A DNA stretch of 64,000 nt from Pseudidiomarina sp. (lineage in GTDB: Bacteria; Pseudomonadota; Gammaproteobacteria; Enterobacterales; Alteromonadaceae). The stretch spans positions 91,852 through 155,851 of the forward strand of contig JALQTK010000001.1 in the NCBI GenBank assembly GCA_023260975.1, read 5' to 3'. The notes beneath the pieces are model-generated. The model was not told where the DNA came from and made no database searches. It saw only the letters and a list, made by a program, of their open reading frames with translations. Positions within the stretch are counted from its first letter, which is position 1; each line of letters opens with the position of its first letter. The position numbers were made by a program, and so were the translations under genes. Positions 18,079 to 29,480 of the stretch are shown here, piece after piece.

Positions 18079-19432
18079 GATCACCTCGCTGCCATTCACT
18101 GTGGTGATCACGATTTCGTAACCACTCAAGTTTATCCGCCAGTTGCTTTTCAAAGCCACGATCGCTGGGCTGGTATAATCCAGTTTGTGTTATTGCAAAT
18201 GGTAAATAGCGTTCACCAGCAACGACCGCCTGCGGATAGTCATGAGCATAACGATAATCCAAGCCATCGCCAGCTTGTTTATGCAGTTGCGTCGGTGCGT
18301 TGCGTAAATGTTTAGGAACGGCGGCATCAGGATATTGCTCAGCTAATGCTTTGGCTGCATTGAAGGCTTGATAAACCGCATTGCTTTTCGGCGCTAAAGC
18401 ACAATATATAAGCGCTTGCGCTATCGCGCGTTCACCCTCAGCTGGGCCAACCCGAGTAAAGGTATCCCAAGCCTGCAAGGCTATTTGTAGGGCACGTGGA
18501 TCGGCATTACCGATATCTTCAGAAGCAATCGCTAACAACCGCCGGGCCACCACCAAGGGGTCACCACCGCCCAGTAAAATACGTGCGAACCAATATAACG
18601 CACCATCTACTGATGAGCCACGCACTGATTTATGTAATGCCGATAGCAGCTCAAAATAAGGATCACCCTGTTTATCGAAGCCAGCCTGACGCTGGCCAAC
18701 CGCTTGTTGAACAAAAGCTAAATCAAGCTCAGTGGTGGTCGCCGCATCAGCGCAAATTTCCAGTAGATTCAGTGCTCGACGAGCATCACCAGCAGCGCAA
18801 TGGAGGAGATATTCATGGGCGTCAGTGGTTAGCTGCAAACCGCGCTGACCAAGCCCGCGCTGACTATCAGCCAGTGCTTGTGCGAGCACTGCAGCAATAT
18901 CGACATCATTTAGTTGCTGAAGCCGATAGAGACGTGTTCGCGATAGTAACGCAGGATTTAATTCAAACGCTGGATTTTCAGTGGTGGCGCCGACAAACCA
19001 CACGGTGCCATCTTCAATATGTGGCAAAAAGGCATCTTGCTGGCTTTTATTAAACCGATGCACTTCATCAACAAATAACAACGTCCGTTGCTGCTGTGCC
19101 GCAGCGCGCTGTTGCGCTTGTTCGATGGCACTACGGATCTCTTTTACCCCAGCACTAACAGCGGAAATTCGTGCCATATAGGCATTGCTGCTGCTAGCAA
19201 GCAGCTCGGCTAAGGTGGTTTTACCGGTGCCAGGCGGGCCCCAAAAAATCATTGAATGCAGTAACCCGCGTTCTAGCGCTTGGCGCAGCGGCCGACCATC
19301 ACCGAGCAGATGACTCTGGCCAATGTATTCAGACAAATTTCGCGGCCGCATGCGTGCGGCTAGCGGGCGAAAATCTACCGCATTGGTAAATAGTGATGAC
19401 TGGTCGCTATTATCCGCCGCGCTGGTCATCAA
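18071..19432 (-). CDS. rarA: Replication-associated recombination protein A (RarA/MgsA AAA+ ATPase)
   Basis: 453 residues (E. coli RarA has 447). Walker A is [17 protein letters not shown], Walker [17 protein letters not shown], sensor region [13 protein letters not shown]. These are the family hallmarks, followed by the C-terminal tetramerisation domain ([21 protein letters not shown]). The protein acts at stalled replication forks. The start lies 23 bases inside lolA, and the end overlaps crcB, so the genes are closely coupled. Confidence 0.96.
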
Positions 19433-20051
19433 GTTCTACCCCAGCCGGCAGCTCAAAACGAAATAAATTGACCGGCAAATCACTATTGAGTTGAAGATTA
19501 TCTAATTCAATGGTGCTTAACTGACCTTGCCCATCATCTAGAATAATTCGTTGTAATTGCTTTTTATCAGTACCGCCAAATAGCAGTTGTAGGCTTTGCC
19601 TTGCATCACTATCTGGCAGTGGCTGCAATGCATAACTGTGGTTTTCATAGCTGACGTTATACTCAGCCCATGCCAGCGCATCAGCATCCACTAAAAGTAA
19701 CAATGGGCTTTGCGCCATACTATCAGTCTGATCATACACCGAGACCTGCTCAACAAATGGATTGTAGTACCACAGCGCTCGGCCATCAGCGACCATGACC
19801 GTTTCATTTGGTGCATCAGTTTGCCAATACAATAGGTTTGGGCGCGCTAAGGCGAAGTGACCGTGTAGTTGTTGCAACAAGTCACCGTGCTGATCAGTCA
19901 CAGTTTGGGCAAAGTCAGCCTGTAACGACTGTAGATTTGCTAACCGCGCCATGAGGCTGGCGCGAGCCTCATCACTCGAGTTATCTGCGGCCGCTGTATA
20001 ACTGCTACAAAACAGCAGCAACGCAGCACTAGCAACAAGCTGTTTTAACAT
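19410..20051 (-). CDS. lolA: Periplasmic outer-membrane lipoprotein chaperone LolA
   Basis: 213 residues with a cleavable signal ([23 protein letters not shown]). The mature part has the LolA beta-barrel pattern: [29 protein letters not shown] and [19 protein letters not shown]. It carries lipoproteins from LolCDE to LolB across the periplasm. It lies 32 bases after ftsK and overlaps rarA, as in the E. coli ftsK-lolA-rarA order. Confidence 0.96.
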   Translation of the reverse strand: MLKQLVASAALLLFCSSYTAAADNSSDEARASLMARLANLQSLQADFAQTVTDQHGDLLQQLHGHFALARPNLLYWQTDAPNETVMVADGRALWYYNPFVEQVSVYDQTDSMAQSPLLLLVDADALAWAEYNVSYENHSYALQPLPDSDARQSLQLLFGGTDKKQLQRIILDDGQGQLSTIELDNLQLNSDLPVNLFRFELPAGVELDDQRGG

Positions 20052-20083
20052 TGAAGTGACCCACCTTAAGAGCTTGTACGATA

Positions 20084-22450
20084 TTAATCACGTGGCGGCT
20101 TAGGCGCGATAACTTCACGTTGGCCATTATGCCCTGCGCCAGTCACAACACCACTTAATTCCATTTGCTCAACAATGCGCGCCGCGCGGTTATAACCGAT
20201 TCTAAACTTACGTTGCACACTAGATACCGATACCCGCCGAGTTTCGGTCACAAATGCCACTGCCTCGTCATACAGCGGGTCACTCTCCTCATCGCCTAAG
20301 TCGAGTTGTTCTCCGGGTAACAAACTATCTTCGCCAATATCGCCTTTAAGAATCTCATCCAGATAATTTGGCTTACCACGTTTCTTCCAATCACTCACTA
20401 CCGCATGCACTTCATGATCATCGACGAAGGCGCCATGCACTCGCGTTGGCACACCACTTCCGGGCGGCAGATAAAGCATGTCACCTTGACCGAGCAATTG
20501 GTCCGCACCTGATTGGTCTAAAATAGTGCGTGAATCAATTTTTGATTGCACCTGGAAAGCGATTCGAGTGGGTATATTGGCTTTAATCAGACCGGTGATG
20601 ACATCGACTGAAGGGCGCTGAGTAGCCAAAATCAAGTGAATTCCAGCAGCACGAGCCTTCTGCGCTATACGGGCAATTAATTCTTCGACCTTTTTACCAA
20701 CAATCATCATCATGTCGGCAAACTCATCAACCACCACCACAATGTTGGGCAGTTTCTGTAGTAATGGCGGCAACTCATCCATGGAATCACCTGGTTTCCA
20801 TAATGGATCGCGCAGCGGTTCACCGGCAGCAATGGCATCAAGCACTTTCTGATTGTAGCCTTTCAGATTACGCACACCCAATGCCGACATTAATTTATAA
20901 CGGCGTTCCATTTCTGCTACACACCAACGCAGTGCATTGGCGGCATCTTTCATATCGGTAACCACTTCGGTTAATAGATGAGGAATCCCCTCGTAGACTG
21001 ATAACTCCAACATCTTCGGGTCAATCATGATCAAACGCACATCTTCTGGTGTGCTCTTGTAGAGCAAACTGAGGATCATGACGTTCACCCCGACCGATTT
21101 ACCTGAACCGGTGGTACCCGCAACTAATAAGTGTGGCATCTTAGCTAAATCAACCACCACCGGTTGCCCTGCAATACCTTTGCCAAGCACCATAGTCAGC
21201 GGCGATTGGCTCTGCTGAAAGGCGTCACAGCTGATAACCTCGCTAAAAAATACCGTCTCTCGGCTCTTGTTAGGTAATTCGAGACCAACATAGGATTTAC
21301 CTGGAATAACCTCAACCACACGCACTGAAATAGCCGATAGCGAACGGGCAATATCTTTATCCAGATTGGATATTTTGGAGACTTTCACACCGGGCGCTAA
21401 ATCGAGTTCAAAACGGGTAATGACTGGCCCGGGTTGCACATTAGCAACTTTCACTTCAACGCCGAAATCGAGTAATACCGCTTCAACCGTTTGGCTTATT
21501 TGTTCCAATTCCGCTGGAGTAAGCGGGTTACCCGTCTTATTCGGGCGGTCTAATAACGCAATTGATGGCAATGGATCGAGTGCGAGCAATTGATTCGGCT
21601 GGTCGTCATCCTCATCGGTCACAGTAGTGGCTAACACCGCCGGCTTCGCTTTCGCGGTGCGACTGAAGCGATTAACATCATTGCTGAGCGCAACAGGCTG
21701 TTCGTCGGTATGAATAACCGGTAAGTCAAAATCATCGTCATCATCAAGCGGCGCTGCGAAAGCAAGCTCTGGTTCAGCTTGGCTCACTTCAGGGCGATGG
21801 CGAGTTACTGCTTTGACTGGCACATCAGCATTCGGTACACGTTGCTTAGCGCGCGCGCGCAGTTGCTGGAGCAGACGTTGACTAGTCGCAACCAACCACT
21901 GACTTAACCAAATTGCACCAGCACCGACATGTTCAGCTACTACCACCCATGACACCCCGGTAACCAAGGTTAAACCAGTGGCCAAGAACGTCAGTAACAA
22001 TAAAGTGGTACCAATCACATTGAAATACGGTAACAGCGCGGTGCTAATTACGTCGCCAACCACTCCACCCGCCGAAAAGGTATAGATATCGGCAAAATTT
22101 AGTGAGGCTAAGGCCGAACTGCCAATCAGCGTGAATAGCAAACCAATCAAACGCAAACCAACCGCTAACCAGTCTAACTCCAGCAGTTGATGCGGCCGCT
22201 TAAACATCAAATAACCAAGCCCAACCAAGCCAAACGGAATCAGGTAGGCGACAAAGCCAAAGGCGAATAAAAGGCCGTCAGCGAACCAAGCACCAATAGC
22301 ACCAGCGGCATTCTCAATAGTGCCTTGGTAACCAGTTTGCGACCAGCTTGGATCAGCCGGATGAAAACTCGCTAACGCTAAAAACAAAAACACCGCAAAG
22401 GCGCCACAGACTATCAGCCCGACTTCGAGCATACGTTGCACACCACTCAT
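20084..22450 (-). CDS. ftsK: DNA translocase FtsK
   Basis: 788 residues, much shorter than the 1329 of E. coli because the linker (about 200-310) is compact and acidic. Four membrane segments lie between 10 and 175. The motor domain has Walker A GTTGSGKS at 445-452 and Walker [16 protein letters not shown]-terminal gamma winged-helix (about 725-780, [19 protein letters not shown]) reads KOPS sequences. FtsK couples chromosome dimer resolution and segregation to septum closure. Confidence 0.97.
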   Translation of the reverse strand: MSGVQRMLEVGLIVCGAFAVFLFLALASFHPADPSWSQTGYQGTIENAAGAIGAWFADGLLFAFGFVAYLIPFGLVGLGYLMFKRPHQLLELDWLAVGLRLIGLLFTLIGSSALASLNFADIYTFSAGGVVGDVISTALLPYFNVIGTTLLLLTFLATGLTLVTGVSWVVVAEHVGAGAIWLSQWLVATSQRLLQQLRARAKQRVPNADVPVKAVTRHRPEVSQAEPELAFAAPLDDDDDFDLPVIHTDEQPVALSNDVNRFSRTAKAKPAVLATTVTDEDDDQPNQLLALDPLPSIALLDRPNKTGNPLTPAELEQISQTVEAVLLDFGVEVKVANVQPGPVITRFELDLAPGVKVSKISNLDKDIARSLSAISVRVVEVIPGKSYVGLELPNKSRETVFFSEVISCDAFQQSQSPLTMVLGKGIAGQPVVVDLAKMPHLLVAGTTGSGKSVGVNVMILSLLYKSTPEDVRLIMIDPKMLELSVYEGIPHLLTEVVTDMKDAANALRWCVAEMERRYKLMSALGVRNLKGYNQKVLDAIAAGEPLRDPLWKPGDSMDELPPLLQKLPNIVVVVDEFADMMMIVGKKVEELIARIAQKARAAGIHLILATQRPSVDVITGLIKANIPTRIAFQVQSKIDSRTILDQSGADQLLGQGDMLYLPPGSGVPTRVHGAFVDDHEVHAVVSDWKKRGKPNYLDEILKGDIGEDSLLPGEQLDLGDEESDPLYDEAVAFVTETRRVSVSSVQRKFRIGYNRAARIVEQMELSGVVTGAGHNGQREVIAPKPPRD

Positions 22451-22526
22451 TGTGCGCTCCCTCTTATTAGTTGCCTTATTGTAGCTTGCATCGGCGCGGA
22501 TATCAGTACTTTAACACGACTTTTTC

Positions 22527-23018
22527 TCAACCCTTAATGAGTACTTTATTGGCATTCTTGACTTCTTCCATAACCACATAGGTGCGCGATTCATTGACCC
22601 CGGGCATATTCAAAATAGTTTCGCCCAATAATTTCCGATAGGACGGCATATCGGGTACCCGCGCTTTGATCAAAAAATCAAAATCACCAGCGACTAAATG
22701 GCATTCTAAAATCTCCGGCGTACCCTGCACTGCCGAACTGAACTGCGCAAATGCATCAGAGGATGTTCGCGTTAAGGTGATTTCCACGAATACCATGAGG
22801 TTGGCGCCAAGCTTGGCCGGGTTAACTCGGGCATGGTAGCTTTCAATGACCTGCTCACGTTCAAGCTTACGTACGCGCTCATTGCAAGCCGTCGGACTTA
22901 ACCCTACTTTTTTGGCCAGTGCGACATTGGATAATCGACCCTGCTCCTGCAACAAGCGTAGAATTTTACGGTCGATTCTATCAACCGTGATTTTCACTGG
23001 TTCTTCAGGTATGAACAT
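22527..23018 (-). CDS. lrp: Leucine-responsive regulatory protein (Lrp/AsnC family)
   Basis: 163 residues, very close to E. coli Lrp in length and sequence. The N-terminal helix-turn-helix (about 10-70) includes DRIDRKILRLLQEQGRLSNV and LSPTACNERVRKLE. The C-terminal RAM effector domain contains ECHLVAGDFDFLIKARVPDM. It lies between ftsK and trxB as in E. coli, but here ald is inserted and divergent, and the spacer holds a 15-bp Lrp-like box. It is probably both a global regulator and the direct regulator of ald. Confidence 0.95.
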   Translation of the reverse strand: MFIPEEPVKITVDRIDRKILRLLQEQGRLSNVALAKKVGLSPTACNERVRKLEREQVIESYHARVNPAKLGANLMVFVEITLTRTSSDAFAQFSSAVQGTPEILECHLVAGDFDFLIKARVPDMPSYRKLLGETILNMPGVNESRTYVVMEEVKNANKVLIKG

Positions 23019-23091
23019 TAACTTTCTCTATTAATTCGGCTGTTAACCATAATTTACCCTATTTTATAGGTCAAAAAAAGTGCGAAATTAA

Positions 23092-23111
23092 ATAGCGAGA
23101 TTCGCTATAAT
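23092..23111 (+). promoter_or_regulatory. ald promoter -10 box overlapped by an Lrp-type operator
   Basis: TAGCGA-GAT-TCGCTA (23093-23107; one further A-T pair extends each arm) is a 15-bp dyad of the TAG-N9-CTA form seen in the Lrp consensus. It overlaps TATAAT at 23106-23111, the likely -10 of ald. No strong -35 is visible. Direct control by the divergent Lrp is inferred. Confidence 0.55.
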
Positions 23112-23165
23112 GCCGCCCAATTCTGTTATTTCATTAGCTATTCACAAATGAGCGAGACGCAGCCC

Positions 23166-24293
23166 ATGTTGATCGGTGTACCGAAAGAAATTAAAAACCA
23201 CGAATATCGTATTGGTCTTACTCCAGCCGCTGTGCGCGAGTACGTTGCCCATGGTCATCAAGTGATGGTCGAACATAATGGTGGTCTAGCGATTGGCTTT
23301 ACCAATGAGGACTATGTGGCTGCAGGTGCAACAATTAGTCATGATGCTAAAGAAATCTTTGCTCAAGCGGAGATGATCGTGAAAGTTAAAGAGCCTCAGC
23401 CGCACGAGTGTGAGCAGTTGCGCGAAGGGCAAATCTTATATACCTACTTGCACTTAGCTCCTGATCCCAAACAAACCGAGTTATTGGCCAAAGCTGGGGT
23501 AACGGCAATTGCCTATGAAACCGTGACCGACCGCAATGGCGGCTTGCCGTTATTGGCGCCGATGAGCGAAGTGGCAGGTCGTATGTCAATTCAAGCCGGT
23601 GCGCATCATTTAGAAAAAATTAACGGCGGCAGCGGAACCTTGCTGGGTGGTGTACCTGGTGTTGCTCCAGCGAAAGTATTAATTTTAGGCGGCGGCGTGG
23701 TTGGCACACAGGCTGCAAAAATGGCTATTGGTATGGGTGCGGAAGTCACTATTTTAGACCGCTCATTACCGCGCTTACGGCAATTAGATGATTTATTCGG
23801 AGGCCGCGCAAAAACCATTTATTCAACCGTTGATGCCGTCGATGAATATTCACGTAGCGCTGATTTGGTCATTGGTGCGGTGTTGATTCCGGGCGCAGCA
23901 GCGCCGAAGTTATTGACTCGTGAGCACTTAAAAAACATGAAGCCGGGTTCGGTGGTGGTTGACGTAGCTATTGACCAAGGCGGCTGTTTTGAAACCTCTC
24001 GCGCCACGACCCATCAAGAGCCAACTTACATGGTCGACAATGTCGTCCACTATTGCGTCGCTAACATGCCAGGCGGTGTCGCACGGACGTCAACCATGGC
24101 GCTTAATAACGCCACCCTGCCATTTGGTTTGGCACTGGCTAATAAAGGTCTGCAAGCCTTAGCCGATGACCCGCATTTATTAAATGGTCTAAACATGCAC
24201 AAGGGCAAAATAACCTTCAAAGCAGTGCATGACGATTTGGGTAAACAATTAGGCCTGGATTATGTTGACCCGCGGGTGGCGATCCAAAGCTAA
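23166..24293 (+). CDS. ald: Alanine dehydrogenase
   Basis: 375 residues from the ATG at 23166 (MLIGVPKEIKNHEYRIGLTP), which matches the family N-terminus; an ATG at 23148 adds six residues but has no ribosome site. The enzyme reversibly deaminates L-alanine to pyruvate with NAD. Features include catalytic Lys/His in the N-terminal domain (VKVKEPQP; YTYLHLAPD) and the NAD fold VLILGGGVVGTQAAKMAIGM. Its ending LGLDYVDPRVAI is typical. It lies between lrp and trxB and is absent from that place in E. coli. Confidence 0.96.
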   Translation: MLIGVPKEIKNHEYRIGLTPAAVREYVAHGHQVMVEHNGGLAIGFTNEDYVAAGATISHDAKEIFAQAEMIVKVKEPQPHECEQLREGQILYTYLHLAPDPKQTELLAKAGVTAIAYETVTDRNGGLPLLAPMSEVAGRMSIQAGAHHLEKINGGSGTLLGGVPGVAPAKVLILGGGVVGTQAAKMAIGMGAEVTILDRSLPRLRQLDDLFGGRAKTIYSTVDAVDEYSRSADLVIGAVLIPGAAAPKLLTREHLKNMKPGSVVVDVAIDQGGCFETSRATTHQEPTYMVDNVVHYCVANMPGGVARTSTMALNNATLPFGLALANKGLQALADDPHLLNGLNMHKGKITFKAVHDDLGKQLGLDYVDPRVAIQS

Positions 24294-24298
24294 TTTAG

Positions 24299-25294
<996 letters not shown>

Positions 25295-25320
25295 TCAACT
25301 AGATCAGGCAGGAGTTGCTG

Positions 25321-26025
25321 ATGTTGTTACATCTAGCTGATGATCAACAAGCATTTCCTGCCACTACCCTCGCCTTGCGAGAGCCCAATGGGCTGCTAGC
25401 TTTCGGCGGCAAGCTATCAGTGCAACGATTGCTCAGCGCTTATCAAAACGGCATTTTTCCTTGGTATGGCGAGCACGACCCGATTCTTTGGTGGAGCCCC
25501 GACCCACGTGCGCTGTTCACAGCTCAGTCGTTGCATGTAAGCCGATCAATGCGGCGATTTATGGCAACCACGCCGTTACGAATTACGCTGAACCATGATT
25601 TCTCAGCAGTGATCAAATCCTGTGCTGATAGCCATGCCGCCGACGGCTGTTGGCTGCATAGCGAGATGCAGCATGCTTATCGAGAGCTGCATGATTGTGG
25701 TCATGCTCATTCAGTCGAAGTATGGCAGCAACACCAGTTAGTGGGCGGTCTATACGGCGTTAATGTTAATGGTATTTTTTGCGCAGAAAGTATGTTTCAG
25801 CGCCATAGCAATGCATCTAAGCTGGCATTGCTGCAATTTGCCCAGCATTACTTTCGCGCTGGGGGCACCTGGGTTGATGCACAAATTGATAATCCACATT
25901 TACAAAGCCTTGGAGCGATAACTATTCCGCGCCCGCACTATATGCAACAATTGCAACGCAATCAGCAGCAAAACCATGATGTCAGTAGCGATTTTTGGCA
26001 GCCCCGGCAGTTGATTATTATTTGA
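25321..26025 (+). CDS. aat: Leucyl/phenylalanyl-tRNA-protein transferase
   Basis: 234 residues from the ATG at 25321, which has GGAG six bases upstream; the TTG at 25315 is less likely. Highly conserved blocks are REPNGLLAFGG, YQNGIFPWY, ILWWSPDPRA and GHAHSVEVWQ. The enzyme adds Leu or Phe to N-terminal Arg/Lys of proteins, making substrates for ClpS-ClpAP. Those partners are encoded 0.3-3 kb downstream, as in E. coli. Confidence 0.97.
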   Translation: MLLHLADDQQAFPATTLALREPNGLLAFGGKLSVQRLLSAYQNGIFPWYGEHDPILWWSPDPRALFTAQSLHVSRSMRRFMATTPLRITLNHDFSAVIKSCADSHAADGCWLHSEMQHAYRELHDCGHAHSVEVWQQHQLVGGLYGVNVNGIFCAESMFQRHSNASKLALLQFAQHYFRAGGTWVDAQIDNPHLQSLGAITIPRPHYMQQLQRNQQQNHDVSSDFWQPRQLIII

Positions 26026-26101
26026 AGTGGTATTACGCGCGTAAAACAGCTAGAATTTGCGCACTTTAACGAAGACCCTAGGTAATTTTTCGAGGATTTG
26101 A

Positions 26102-26320
<219 letters not shown>

Positions 26321-26335
26321 CAGAGCCGCCGCCAT

Positions 26336-28612
26336 TTAGCCCGTGGTTGATTGACTGCGGGCTTCGCGCTCCTCGATTGAAAGCTTCAAGTGCCCATCAA
26401 CCACAGTGACCGTTACTACACCACCGTTGGTCAGTTCACCAAATAATATCTCATTGGCGAGCGGCTTTTTCAGGTGTTCCTGAATTACCCGAGCCATAGG
26501 TCGTGCTCCCATCGCTTTGTCATAGCCTTTTTCGGCCAACCACTGGTATGCAGCCGGCTCTAATTCCAGCGATACGTTTTTACGATCAAGCTGCGCCTGC
26601 AATTCACAGATAAACTTATCAACGACTTGGGTAATAACCTGCGTTGATAAATGATTAAACCAAACAATAGCATCTAAGCGGTTACGAAACTCCGGCGAGA
26701 ATACCTTGTTAATTTCGTTTAGCGCATCCGGTGCATGATCTTGTTGGTTAAAGCCTATTGAGCGGCGCACAGTTTCTTGCACCCCTGCATTGGTGGTCAT
26801 AACCACAATGACATTGCGGAAATCAGCTTTACGCCCATTGTTGTCGGTTAAGGTACCGTGGTCCATAACTTGCAGCAGAATGTTGTAAACATCGCTGTGG
26901 GCCTTTTCAATTTCATCAAGTAATAACACACAATGTGGGTGCTTTATGACGGCATCAGTGAGTAGCCCACCCTGTTCAAAACCGACATAACCCGGCGGTG
27001 CTCCAATTAAGCGACTGACCGCATGACGTTCCATGTACTCTGACATATCAAAGCGAACAAACTGAATACCCATGACTTTGGCCAATTGCTGGGTTACTTC
27101 AGTCTTACCAACGCCCGTTGGCCCCGCAAACAAAAATGAACCAATCGGTTTACTCTCATTACCAAGCCCTGAGCGCGATAAACGAATAGCTGAGGTTAAT
27201 TGGTCAATGGCTTGATCTTGGCCGAACACCACCAATTTTAGGTTGCGATCGAGCTGTTTCAAGGTCTGTTGGTCGGTACGTGATACCGATTGTTCAGGAA
27301 TACGGGCAATTTTCGCGATAATCTGTTCAATATCGCTGACACCAATGGTTTTTTTACGTTTTGATGGCGGTAACAAGCGCTGACTAGCACCGGCTTCATC
27401 AAGCACATCAATGGCTTTATCCGGTAAATGCCGTTCGTTAATATAACGTGCTGCCAATTCCGCCGCCGCACGTATTGCTGGTTGTGTGTAACGAATACCG
27501 TGATGCTCCTCGTAGCGTTCCTTGAGGCCCATCAGAATGCGGGTGGTATCGTCAACTGAAGGTTCGTTGACATCAATTTTCTGGAATCGCCGCACCAGTG
27601 CCCGATCTTTTTCAAAAATATTCTTATATTCGCTGTAGGTGGTCGAGCCGATACATTTCAATTCACCGCTACTGAGCATCGGCTTTAATAGGTTCGATGC
27701 ATCAAGCACTCCACCACTTGCCGCTCCAGCACCAATAATGGTGTGAATTTCATCAATAAACAAAATCGCGTCATCATGCTCAGTGATTTCTTTTAGCAAC
27801 TGCTTGAAGCGTTTTTCAAAATCACCACGATACTTGGTACCGGCTAGCAGGCCACCCATGTCCAATGAAAAAATCACCGACTTAGCAATTACTTCGGGCA
27901 CTTCCTCATGCACAATGCGGTAGGCCAGACCTTCAGCAATGGCTGTTTTACCGACGCCAGCCTCGCCCACCAATAACGGATTATTCTTGCGGCGTCGGCA
28001 CAGCGTTTGAATACAGCGCTCTAGTTCGGCCTCACGGCCAATCAGCGGATCAATCATGCCGTTACGAGCACGGCTATTGAGATTGCTACAAAACCGCTGC
28101 AGATAGCTTTGTTGTTCTTCAGCGGCTCCTTCAGCGGCGGCTTGTTGCTGTGGCTCATTGTCGTTGTTAGCCGCATCTGGTTTGGTTAACCCGTGAGACA
28201 AGTAATGAACCACATCAAGGCGCGTAATATCGTGTTTGTTGAGCAGGTAGACGCCATGTGATTCTTGTTCACTAAATAGCGCCACCAGCACGTTGGCACC
28301 GCTTACTTCACTGCTGCCTGACGACTGCACATGAAATACAGCGCGCTGTAACACCCGCTGAAAACCCAGTGTTGGCTGGGTTTCGGTATCACCGGTGTCA
28401 TGTTCAAAGGATGGCGTACTGCGTTCGATATAACCCAGTAATTCTTGTTTCAACACGGCGAAATCTAAACCACAGGCTTTCAAAGCCGCTGCTGCTTCAG
28501 GATTTTCCAGTAGCGCTAACAGTAAATGTTCAACAGTCATTAATTCATGACGACGATCTCGCGCAATCCGAAAAGCATCATTTAAGGTCACTTCTAGCGC
28601 TTTATTTAACAT
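26336..28612 (-). CDS. clpA: ATP-dependent Clp protease ATP-binding subunit ClpA
   Basis: 758 residues, identical in length to E. coli ClpA. It has an N-terminal ClpS-binding domain (1-145), D1 Walker A GEAGVGKTAIAEGLA, and D2 Walker A GPTGVGKTEVTQQL with DEIEKAHSDVYNILLQ. The Clp_D2-small domain is at the end. It unfolds substrates and feeds them to ClpP. It follows clpS by 36 bases in one operon, and with aat completes the N-end rule module. Confidence 0.98.
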   Translation of the reverse strand: MLNKALEVTLNDAFRIARDRRHELMTVEHLLLALLENPEAAAALKACGLDFAVLKQELLGYIERSTPSFEHDTGDTETQPTLGFQRVLQRAVFHVQSSGSSEVSGANVLVALFSEQESHGVYLLNKHDITRLDVVHYLSHGLTKPDAANNDNEPQQQAAAEGAAEEQQSYLQRFCSNLNSRARNGMIDPLIGREAELERCIQTLCRRRKNNPLLVGEAGVGKTAIAEGLAYRIVHEEVPEVIAKSVIFSLDMGGLLAGTKYRGDFEKRFKQLLKEITEHDDAILFIDEIHTIIGAGAASGGVLDASNLLKPMLSSGELKCIGSTTYSEYKNIFEKDRALVRRFQKIDVNEPSVDDTTRILMGLKERYEEHHGIRYTQPAIRAAAELAARYINERHLPDKAIDVLDEAGASQRLLPPSKRKKTIGVSDIEQIIAKIARIPEQSVSRTDQQTLKQLDRNLKLVVFGQDQAIDQLTSAIRLSRSGLGNESKPIGSFLFAGPTGVGKTEVTQQLAKVMGIQFVRFDMSEYMERHAVSRLIGAPPGYVGFEQGGLLTDAVIKHPHCVLLLDEIEKAHSDVYNILLQVMDHGTLTDNNGRKADFRNVIVVMTTNAGVQETVRRSIGFNQQDHAPDALNEINKVFSPEFRNRLDAIVWFNHLSTQVITQVVDKFICELQAQLDRKNVSLELEPAAYQWLAEKGYDKAMGARPMARVIQEHLKKPLANEILFGELTNGGVVTVTVVDGHLKLSIEEREARSQSTTG

Positions 28613-28648
28613 CGCGATACTCCTGCTGCGTCGTCATTGATCATTCGA

Positions 28649-28951
28649 TTAAGCTTGTTCCATGGTACATAACAGCGGGTGCTGATGGTCATGGGCGTAA
28701 CGATTCACTTGCACCACCTTGGTTTCGGCGATTTCGGCTGAGTAAGTACCACAAACGGCACTGCCCTTATAATGAATTGTTAGCATAGTGTCGGTCGCCC
28801 GCTCTGCATCCATACGGAAAAATCGCATCAACACCTCAACCACAAAATCCATTGGTGTGTAGTCATCGTTATTAAGAATAACCTTATACATCGGCGGTGG
28901 CTGCACGCGTTGCTGCTGCTCGACCTGATGTTTTTGTTGTGCTGCACCCAT
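28649..28951 (-). CDS. clpS: ATP-dependent Clp protease adaptor ClpS
   Basis: 100 residues. The conserved core is [24 protein letters not shown] (N-degron pocket region), later [20 protein letters not shown]. ClpS binds proteins with N-terminal Leu, Phe, Trp or Tyr and delivers them to ClpA. It is first in the clpS-clpA operon and divergent from cspD, as in E. coli. Confidence 0.98.
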   Translation of the reverse strand: MGAAQQKHQVEQQQRVQPPPMYKVILNNDDYTPMDFVVEVLMRFFRMDAERATDTMLTIHYKGSAVCGTYSAEIAETKVVQVNRYAHDHQHPLLCTMEQA

Positions 28952-29050
28952 GCTGTGATAATACCTACTTTATAGACGTTATTTGACGTTTCAGCTCGAC
29001 TATTTTTACGACAACGCCCAATGCTGTACATAATTTAATCAAAATTTGCC

Positions 29051-29078
29051 TTGACTATCAGCAGAACTCACCTAGAGT
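29051..29078 (+). promoter_or_regulatory. Candidate promoter of cspD
   Basis: TTGACT, 16-base spacer, TAGAGT, about 110 bases before the cspD ATG. The resulting leader of roughly 100 nt is in keeping with long 5' leaders of cold-shock genes. The 236-base clpS-cspD spacer holds no gene. Confidence 0.5.
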
Positions 29079-29187
29079 AAAACATGGCGTTAACATGAGC
29101 TGTTTTCAAGTAAGCCAAGTAATAAAGCTGCATTGACGTCATTCTAACAATAACTAACTTCAGCTGCAGAACAAAGGAAGTAGACGT

Positions 29188-29397
29188 ATGGCGACCGGTA
29201 AAGTGAAATGGTTTAACAACTCGAAAGGTTTTGGCTTTATCGAGGCGGAAGACCGTGAAGGTGATATCTTCGCGCATTATTCAACCATTGAGATGGAAGG
29301 CTATCGTACCTTAAAGGCAGGCCAAGATGTTGAGTTTCAACTCGAAGAAGGCCCTAAAGGTTTGCATGCAGTCCACATAACTCCGGTGCAAAAGTAG
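29188..29397 (+). CDS. cspD: Cold-shock-domain protein CspD
   Basis: 69 residues forming one cold-shock OB fold with RNP1-like KGFGFIE and the start MATGKVKWFNNSKGFGFI. The sequence IFAHYSTIEMEGYRTLKAGQ and its place opposite clpS identify CspD instead of a CspA paralogue. E. coli CspD is a single-strand DNA-binding replication inhibitor made in stationary phase. AGGAAG lies 7 bases before the ATG. Confidence 0.95.
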   Translation: MATGKVKWFNNSKGFGFIEAEDREGDIFAHYSTIEMEGYRTLKAGQDVEFQLEEGPKGLHAVHITPVQK

Positions 29398-29420
29398 TTT
29401 CACTAACTCCGCACCCGCTT

Positions 29421-29449
29421 AAAAACGCCGGCCTAACCCCGGCGTTTTC
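29421..29449. terminator. Bidirectional terminator between cspD and yejK
   Basis: AAAACGCCGG / CCGGCGTTTT stem with a short loop, A-run on one side and T-run on the other. It serves cspD on the plus strand and the convergent yejK gene on the minus strand. Confidence 0.88.
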
Positions 29450-29480
29450 TATTTATCCGCGGTATACCCTATTTGTACTA

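Noticed and set aside
18496-19053. 185-codon plus-strand frame antisense to rarA
   Set aside because: rarA is clearly coding on the other strand; the antisense protein is low in hydrophobic core residues and resembles no family.
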